Assembly: GCA_028277545.1 (NCBI GenBank)
Contig: JANQGB010000456.1
Span: 1 to 6,549, forward strand
Source: Phycisphaerae bacterium
GTDB lineage: Bacteria; Planctomycetota; Phycisphaerae; UBA1845
Direction: 5' to 3'
DNA: 6,549 bases
Within the stretch, counting starts at the first letter, position 1. Each line of letters starts with the position of its first letter. Positions 1 through 4,732 of the stretch are shown here, one piece after another. Position numbers and translations under genes: made by a program. The notes under the pieces were generated by a model that was given only the letters and a program-made list of their open reading frames with translations, made no database searches and was not told the origin of the DNA.

Positions 1-22
1 AAGTCACACATATTGACTGCGC

Positions 23-958
23 CTAGCCGCCTGACCCCGGTGAACCGGGTGTCTTATTCTCGAGTTGCTCCAACGTACTCTCCACTGCCTGCTTCTGCCC
101 GCTGGTCAACGACACGTTCTGCAGGGCATATTCTCCGAGCCGTCGTAGCTGGGCCCGCGCCCGGCCGGTCATCGCCTCGCGAGGCGGGGGTGATACAGCC
201 GTGGAGGGCCGATACCAACTGCCTTTGAAATCAAACAGCACTTCGACCAGGTCGGGATCGAGCTGCTCAGGCAGCCCCTTCATAAGCAGTCTCTCACAAC
301 TCTGGAGCAGCCCAGGGTCATTGCGATGCTTCACGACATCCGAGCGCATCCAGGACTGCTTGGTGCTTCTTTCGTAGGCCTGGTCCAGCAGGTACTTCTC
401 GAACAGCTCCAGGGCGGGGGTGCTGCCGTTGTGGACCACGGCCGTGACCACCAGGTTCATATACGAGTCGTCCGGGTCGGTGTAGCGGTCCCAGAACTTG
501 ATCACCTCCGGGGCGGGGGGGCGAAGCTCGGCACAGGCTTCTATCAGCAGCTCGGCTCGCGACGGCTCCCTGAGGAAGGACTTGTCCTGCGTCAGGCCCA
601 CAAGTACGGCACGGGCGCTGGGGGCCTTGTTGCCGGAAAGAGCCTTCATGATTCGGGCCACGCGCAGGTCGCCGCGCACACTATCATAGGCCTGTTGGCT
701 GTCTAGCCGGTCGAGGAACCTCGCCGAAGCCAGCGACTGCCCCACGGCCTTGTGCCCGTCGGCGTCATCGGCCCGAGCCAGCCCCACCGCAGCCGTCACC
801 AACTCGCCCGGGTCCTTCGAAGTCTGCAGCGTGGTGATAGGATCGTCAGCCATTACATTCCTCTCTGCGGTCGGAGTTCCTTGTTCTTGCAGGCTGCAGC
901 CTGTCTGCAAAAGAGCGAGGCAGGCACAACCAATCAGCCATTTCACGTACGCTGTCAT
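23..958 (-). CDS. Helical lipoprotein-like partner of peptidase copy 2
   Basis: This is a 311-residue protein, the same length as its paralogue in the first cassette. The start at 958 is supported by the ATGA overlap and by a signal-like N-terminus: hydrophobic residues 6-20 followed by LLQTGC with Cys21. Gly at -1 is right for a lipobox, but Gln at -3 is unusual, so lipid attachment is plausible rather than certain. The rest is acidic-to-mixed and strongly helical, like a HEAT-type solenoid, with the shared blocks NKAPSAR, PSRAELLIEA, LVEVLFD, WYRPS and RAQLR. About half of residues 38-140 are identical to the paralogue by eye. The low-complexity tail is Gly/Pro/Ser-rich. Codon 36 is an ATG with a strong Shine-Dalgarno. 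No family is recognised. Its position suggests it inhibits, chaperones or gives protection from the adjacent peptidase; this is inference. Confidence 0.8.
   Translation of the reverse strand: MTAYVKWLIGCACLALLQTGCSLQEQGTPTAERNVMADDPITTLQTSKDPGELVTAAVGLARADDADGHKAVGQSLASARFLDRLDSQQAYDSVRGDLRVARIMKALSGNKAPSARAVLVGLTQDKSFLREPSRAELLIEACAELRPPAPEVIKFWDRYTDPDDSYMNLVVTAVVHNGSTPALELFEKYLLDQAYERSTKQSWMRSDVVKHRNDPGLLQSCERLLMKGLPEQLDPDLVEVLFDFKGSWYRPSTAVSPPPREAMTGRARAQLRRLGEYALQNVSLTSGQKQAVESTLEQLENKTPGSPGSGG
851..866 (-). promoter_or_regulatory. Strong internal ribosome binding site and ATG at codon 36 of the copy 2 partner
   Basis: On the minus strand AGAGAGG (866-860) is followed by six bases and then ATG (853-851), codon 36. 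Initiation here would yield a 276-residue protein starting MADDPIT, without the hydrophobic segment and Cys21. Spacing and codon position equal those in the paralogous gene. Confidence 0.55.
955..958 (-). promoter_or_regulatory. ATGA stop/start overlap (peptidase copy 2 / partner)
   Basis: The peptidase TGA (957-955) and the partner ATG (958-956) share bases, exactly as in the first cassette. No strong Shine-Dalgarno precedes this ATG, so translation of the long form is probably coupled to the peptidase. Confidence 0.78.
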
Positions 959-2811
959 ATAGCCAGATCCAACAGCGGACTCTGGCGCACGGCCAGAGCC
1001 TGGAGGATGTCGAAATCCGCCGCGTTGGGAGGGGGTTCGTTATAGTGCATGACGTTGTTCACTCGCGGATGCCACAGCCCGTCGCAGAACATCCCGTTGC
1101 CCGCTCCCAGCTTGTCGTCTGTCAGGGCCGCTATCTGGCCGCCGGCGGCCGGGGCCAGTGTCCCCACGTTCCACTGTCCGCTCAGCGTGGCATCGTCAAT
1201 CTTCTCGACGCGATGGCCGAGGTTGAACATGTGCCCCACCTCGTGGGCGATGGTCGCACCGTAGCTGATAGCCCCGGTAGTACCGGGGTTGGCCCCGCAG
1301 GCATTGGTTATCACCATGCCGTGCAGGTCTGGATGCCCGTCTCGCGAGAAGCCGTCGATAATCTTCATCGACACCTCGACGGCGTCGGCCTCCGGCTTGA
1401 GGCCCGTAGGTTTGATCCAGGCGCTGCTGGGCGTTCCATCGTCGTCCACAGTAACGGCGGCGCGCTGCCCCAGGCTGCTGTCAGGCCACAACTGGGCCTC
1501 GCCGAGCGCACCGGGTCCACCTTGGATGTAGGTGAAGTTCAGCACATTATCACGATAGTTGAAGGTCAGCCCTTCCTCCTTCTGATCCGTGGTGGGATTG
1601 ACAGTGTACTTGCGCTTGACGTTCTCCTTGAAAACGCCGGTCACGTCGGTTGTTGTAGCACTGGACCCCCTGCGAATCGTGACGTTGGTGTCCGCCACCA
1701 GCTCAACGCCCAACTGACGAAGGTAGATGTTGGCGATCTTGCGGTGCTTCTCCACGTCCGGCGGCGTGCTGAGAGGTTTGCTCTTCTTCCAACTGAGTAG
1801 CGTAGCTTTTCCCGTCAGCAGGTTGAACCGGCAAGGGAGTTTCTTGAGGGGCTTGACCAGGGCCCGATACTTGGTGAGCACTTTGCCGTCAAAGTGAACA
1901 CCGAGAACAACTTCCCCGTCAGCGGTACCGCGGACCAGCACCTTCAGGCCCTTGTCGGCCCGGTCCGGCTTGGCTGCGTCCTTGGCGACAAAGGCCACTT
2001 CTCCGTCGCCGCTTATCTTGCGCCATTCGAGCCGTTTGTCGTCTTCGGTGAAGTTCAGAGTCGACGGAGCGTACATGGTGTACATGATCTTGGCGGCGGT
2101 ATTGGTGGTCGCCTCGTCTGCAGCCAGGATAGGTATGACGGGTGGGTTGTGTATGGTGTTGATTGCTGAGGTGGCGGATATGCTGGGCTCGTCAACCGGA
2201 TTCATCTCCTGGTCCGCGTAAGCGATGGCCGGCAGCGTGGGCCACTCGTCGCCCGAAAACAGCGGCACCACCGGCACAATGCCCAGATAGGCGCTTTTCC
2301 TGACGCCCGAGACCGTCGACCACTGCACGGCGCCCTGATGTTCGCGAGACGCCAGAATGGTGTTCGGATCGTGCCGTTTGTATCTGCCCTCGGCCTTGAG
2401 GTACACGGTCCAAACCAGGGTGTAGTTGCCCGAGGGCACCGTGGTCCGCTTGCGGATTTCCTGCTTCCAGCAGTCCCCGCGCTTGTGAATCTCAAACTCG
2501 ATCGCACCCAGCGAGGGCTTGGGATCCGCCTGGTCAAGGCAATCAAACCGCAGCTTGACAGTCTTGTCGCGCGCGGTGAGCTTGCCTTCAGAGTACGTGC
2601 TCTTGCCCCTGAGGTTCTTGCTCCAGTTCAGAGCGACCACACGGTTCTCGGGTATGGTGAAGTCCTGATCCTTGTTGCCAACTTCGACTGGATCATCTGT
2701 ACCCGACGTGAGGGTGGCCTGAAAGCGGACCTTGTCGGCCACCGCTTGCTTGGCGTCGATGGAAAACTCGACCCGCTTGAGTACTACCCTTACTTTGACA
2801 TTGAAAGGCAT
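955..2811 (-). CDS. Metzincin-type zinc metallopeptidase, copy 2
   Basis: This is a complete 618-residue putative zinc endopeptidase, starting MPFNVKV with no Sec signal peptide or membrane segment. Residues 1-220 are beta-rich and contain a conserved HQGAVQW block near 158. An NPPVIP linker (222-227) leads into an Ig-like beta region ending at PLKKLPCRFN (321-330). The catalytic part follows, with HEVGHMFNLGH at 523-533: zinc ligands His523, His527 and His533, general base Glu524. A Met-turn candidate NVMHY has Met588. Asn530 replaces the Gly usual in the metzincin HExxHxxGxxH motif. The C-terminus (DFDILQALAVRQSPLLD) matches that of copy 1. Copy 2 is rich in Lys where copy 1 is rich in Arg, so the pair is not a recent duplication. 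The TGA overlaps the partner gene's ATG. The lack of a signal peptide fits either a cytosolic enzyme or export by a specialised secretion system; the substrate is unknown. Confidence 0.87.
   Translation of the reverse strand: MPFNVKVRVVLKRVEFSIDAKQAVADKVRFQATLTSGTDDPVEVGNKDQDFTIPENRVVALNWSKNLRGKSTYSEGKLTARDKTVKLRFDCLDQADPKPSLGAIEFEIHKRGDCWKQEIRKRTTVPSGNYTLVWTVYLKAEGRYKRHDPNTILASREHQGAVQWSTVSGVRKSAYLGIVPVVPLFSGDEWPTLPAIAYADQEMNPVDEPSISATSAINTIHNPPVIPILAADEATTNTAAKIMYTMYAPSTLNFTEDDKRLEWRKISGDGEVAFVAKDAAKPDRADKGLKVLVRGTADGEVVLGVHFDGKVLTKYRALVKPLKKLPCRFNLLTGKATLLSWKKSKPLSTPPDVEKHRKIANIYLRQLGVELVADTNVTIRRGSSATTTDVTGVFKENVKRKYTVNPTTDQKEEGLTFNYRDNVLNFTYIQGGPGALGEAQLWPDSSLGQRAAVTVDDDGTPSSAWIKPTGLKPEADAVEVSMKIIDGFSRDGHPDLHGMVITNACGANPGTTGAISYGATIAHEVGHMFNLGHRVEKIDDATLSGQWNVGTLAPAAGGQIAALTDDKLGAGNGMFCDGLWHPRVNNVMHYNEPPPNAADFDILQALAVRQSPLLDLAI
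956..970 (-). repeat. 15-bp start-codon repeat, copy at the copy 2 partner
   Basis: The minus-strand sequence GGATCTGGCTATATG ends in the ATG of the last gene and also encodes the final residues (DLAI) of peptidase copy 2. Its near-identical twin lies non-coding before the start of peptidase copy 2. Confidence 0.5.
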
Positions 2812-2823
2812 ATTGCCAGATCC
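2809..2823 (-). repeat. 15-bp start-codon repeat, copy at peptidase 2
   Basis: The minus-strand sequence GGATCTGGCAATATG ends in the ATG of peptidase copy 2. It matches 14 of 15 bases at the start of the last gene (970-956). It may be a duplication scar or a shared weak initiation context. Confidence 0.5.
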
Positions 2824-2876
2824 CGTGTTGTCGCTCTATCACCTTGCCCAAGTGGGGCCTGACGCTCACTTACCGG
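2812..2876 (-). other. 65-bp gap between the LysM gene and peptidase copy 2
   Basis: This is the longest gene-free stretch in the window. I see no stem followed by a T-run and no credible -35/-10 pair. An imperfect AGTG/CACT inverted repeat is present but weak. The end next to the start codon contains most of a 15-bp sequence that is also found at the start of the last gene. The gene downstream lacks a clear Shine-Dalgarno site; the best candidate is GGA within GGATCTGG. Co-transcription across the gap is the simplest reading. Confidence 0.6.
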
Positions 2877-3773
2877 TCAGCAACCGTGAAGCTCAAGAAG
2901 CTTGTCCTTGGTTGTCTGATCGGGCTCACCCGTTTCCTCCAACCCGTTCTTCCGCTGAAACGCCGTCAAGGCGGCGGCCAGGCCCGGCGTCATCTTGTCG
3001 CCGAAATCCCCCGGATCAAAACTGAGGTTGAACAGGCGCTGTTTCACACCCGCGAGTTCCGTGATGGGCGCTACGTGTCCTAGTTCGACTTTAATCTCCT
3101 CTTGCTCGTCCGTACCGGGATTGAGAATCAACTTGCCGGTGCGAGCGTTTCCCGGAATCGGCACCTCGATCCTGCCGTCCGCGTCCGACGTGCCTTCCGT
3201 ATGCTCGCCATCGACGATCAGCGTGTAGGGCACGTTGGCCCGGGGCGTATCCTCTTTGGCCTCACCGGGTTCCGGCTCCTTGTCGCCGCCGACAAAGTCG
3301 CCGCCGGCGGCCTGTGCTTCCTCACCCTGTTCCTCACCTTCTTCCTCATCAGGCTCCGGCGGTTCCACCAGACGCATGCGGAAGAGAGCCGGTTCACCCT
3401 TTCGGCGAAAGCGATGGTGCTCCTCGGTCGCGCCTGCTTCCTGCTTGGCCTTTAACTCCGGAATCGTCACCCGATCGTCGGGCAGCAGAACGTTGGGATT
3501 CTCGCGGGCGGACTTCAACTCCGAGTTGGCCGCGTCATTCCAGATCGTCTCCCAGAAATGACCGCTGCTCTTGGCAATCGACGAGATGCACTCACCCTCT
3601 CGCACCACGTGATCGCCCGTGCCCACCGGGCCCGTGCCCTGCTGGGTCTCTTCCTGCTGGCTCTGGGCTTCCTGTTGCGCATCTTGTTCGGACGATGGCT
3701 GGCTCTTCGGGAGGGCAGTCCCACCCGGTATTGCCGGCGGCTGTCCGGCCGGCCCGCTGGGTATGTCAGACAT
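2877..3773 (-). CDS. LysM and peptidoglycan-binding-like domain protein
   Basis: This is a 298-residue protein from the ATG at 3773; a GTG at 3776 would add one residue. GGAGG lies 8 bases upstream of the ATG. In order it shows: a disordered Pro/Gln/Glu-rich head (1-50); a LysM-like domain (about 54-105, from GDHVVREGECISSIAK through WETIWN to PNVLLPDDRVTIPE); a short basic segment (RFRRKGEP, about 121-128); an acidic linker (about 139-170); a small beta domain (about 181-230, PYTLIVDGE to KLILNPG); and a C-terminal helical repeat resembling PG_binding_1 (about 237-295, with TPGLAAALTAFQRKNGL and an LxxxHG-like end). No signal peptide is seen. From memory, this LysM/beta/PG-binding architecture is common beside VgrG and PAAR genes of type VI secretion systems; that is recall, not a search result. 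It starts 20 bases after the copy 1 partner stops and is followed by the second peptidase, so it is probably co-transcribed with both. Confidence 0.88.
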   Translation of the reverse strand: MSDIPSGPAGQPPAIPGGTALPKSQPSSEQDAQQEAQSQQEETQQGTGPVGTGDHVVREGECISSIAKSSGHFWETIWNDAANSELKSARENPNVLLPDDRVTIPELKAKQEAGATEEHHRFRRKGEPALFRMRLVEPPEPDEEEGEEQGEEAQAAGGDFVGGDKEPEPGEAKEDTPRANVPYTLIVDGEHTEGTSDADGRIEVPIPGNARTGKLILNPGTDEQEEIKVELGHVAPITELAGVKQRLFNLSFDPGDFGDKMTPGLAAALTAFQRKNGLEETGEPDQTTKDKLLELHGC

Positions 3774-3781
3774 CACACTGG

Positions 3782-3786
3782 CCTCC
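3782..3786 (-). promoter_or_regulatory. Shine-Dalgarno site of the LysM gene
   Basis: GGAGG on the minus strand lies 8 bases before the ATG at 3773 and 5 bases before the GTG at 3776. It supports a start here but does not settle which of the two adjacent codons is used; I prefer the ATG. Confidence 0.7.
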
Positions 3787-3796
3787 GCTGCATCCG

Positions 3797-4732
3797 CTAG
3801 GATCCTGACTCGCCGGGTGCCACGGTCTTTTGATCAAGCTGCTCGAGCGTGTCTTCAACGGCCTGTCGCTGCTTTCCGTCCAGCTTCACGTTACTGAGCG
3901 CGTATTGTCCTATCTTGCGCAACTGGGCACGCGCTGAAGCACCCAACTCCGCCGGGTTAGGGCAGGAGATCAGGTTCGACGGCCGATACCAGGTCTCTTG
4001 CCAGTCAAAGAGGACCTCCACCAGGTTGGGGCGAAGGTGTTCCGGCAACCCGCCTTCCAACATTCGCTCGCAACTGCGCAGCAGCGGCGTATCATTGCGA
4101 TGCGGCAGCAGGCTGACCCGCATCCAGGATATCTTGGTCTCATCGTCGTAGGCCTCGTCGGCCATGGTCTTCTCGAGCAGTTCCAGCGCCGGCGCCGTGC
4201 CGTTCTCCAACAAGGCGTCGATGACCAGCGTTACGTAGACATCATCCGCGTCAAGGTGCTTCTGCCAGAACTTGACGACCTCCGGTGTGGCCGGGCGTAT
4301 TACCACGCTGGCCTCGATCAGAAGCTCCGCCCGGGAGGGGAAGTCGAGGAACGAAGGGTTCTGGGTGAGCGAAACCAGTACCTCGCGAGCGCTGGGCGCC
4401 TTGTTCTCGGCCAGCGCATCCAGCACCGAAGCGACTCGCAACATCCGCCGGGGACGCTGGTAATCCTCCTCGCTGTCCAGCCGCCCCAGGAACGCGGTGG
4501 ACTGCAGCGACTTGAGCAGCGTTTCGTGCTCGCGCGGCTCCGCGCCGCGGGCCAGGGTAACTGCCGCGACGACCAGTTCCGCAGAGTCTTCCGAACTCTG
4601 TAACACCTGGGCAGGATCGTCATCCATAGTATTCTTCCTTTGCTGAGCTTGGTAACCGCCGGAAGCCGCGCATCGGGCCTGCAAAAGAATGACGCCCACG
4701 GCCAGCCACCACAGTCGCCCGGGCAACATCAT
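3797..4732 (-). CDS. Helical lipoprotein-like partner of peptidase copy 1
   Basis: This is a 311-residue protein of unknown function. I chose the ATG at 4732 because it forms an ATGA overlap with the peptidase stop and gives exactly the length of its paralogue. The frame runs on upstream, but only inside the peptidase gene. Residues 7-20 are hydrophobic and are followed by Cys21 (LLQARC). This resembles a lipoprotein signal, but Arg at -1 is a poor lipobox, so lipidation is doubtful. From residue 38 on, the protein is predicted by eye to be a series of amphipathic helices, like HEAT-type solenoids. Conserved blocks shared with the paralogue include NKAPSAR, PSRAELLIEA, LVEVLFD and WYRPS. An ATG at codon 36 has its own strong Shine-Dalgarno site. 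Tight coupling to a peptidase suggests an inhibitor, immunity protein or chaperone; that role is inferred from context only. Confidence 0.78.
   Translation of the reverse strand: MMLPGRLWWLAVGVILLQARCAASGGYQAQQRKNTMDDDPAQVLQSSEDSAELVVAAVTLARGAEPREHETLLKSLQSTAFLGRLDSEEDYQRPRRMLRVASVLDALAENKAPSAREVLVSLTQNPSFLDFPSRAELLIEASVVIRPATPEVVKFWQKHLDADDVYVTLVIDALLENGTAPALELLEKTMADEAYDDETKISWMRVSLLPHRNDTPLLRSCERMLEGGLPEHLRPNLVEVLFDWQETWYRPSNLISCPNPAELGASARAQLRKIGQYALSNVKLDGKQRQAVEDTLEQLDQKTVAPGESGS
4625..4640 (-). promoter_or_regulatory. Strong internal ribosome binding site and ATG at codon 36 of the copy 1 partner
   Basis: Read on the minus strand, AAGGAAG (4640-4634) is followed by six bases and then ATG (4627-4625), codon 36 of the partner gene. 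It is a better Shine-Dalgarno site than the one at the gene's 5' ATG. Initiation here would remove the hydrophobic N-terminus and Cys21 and leave the helical domain, starting MDDDPAQ. The paralogous gene has the same arrangement at the same codon. Confidence 0.55.
4729..4732 (-). promoter_or_regulatory. ATGA stop/start overlap (peptidase copy 1 / partner)
   Basis: The TGA of the peptidase (4731-4729) sits inside the ATG of the partner (4732-4730), and a second ATG follows directly. There is only a weak GGAT-like Shine-Dalgarno upstream, so the long form of the partner is probably translated by re-initiation coupled to the peptidase. Confidence 0.75.

Noticed and set aside
2..18. Small inverted repeat AGTCA / TGACT just after the last stop codon, as a possible terminator
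   Set aside because: The stem has only five A/T-rich-to-mixed pairs, and the sequence ends before any T-run could be seen.
1045..1800. Plus-strand open frame (251 codons) opposite peptidase copy 2
   Set aside because: It covers the antisense of the catalytic region, has no recognisable domain, and is a shadow of the conserved minus-strand gene.
2838..2872. Possible hairpin terminator or promoter in the 65-bp gap
   Set aside because: The stem is imperfect and no T-run follows; no -35/-10 pair with acceptable spacing was found.
3314..3808. Plus-strand open frame (164 codons) opposite the LysM gene
   Set aside because: The product is Pro/Ser/Arg-rich with no domain, while the minus-strand frame encodes a recognisable LysM protein.
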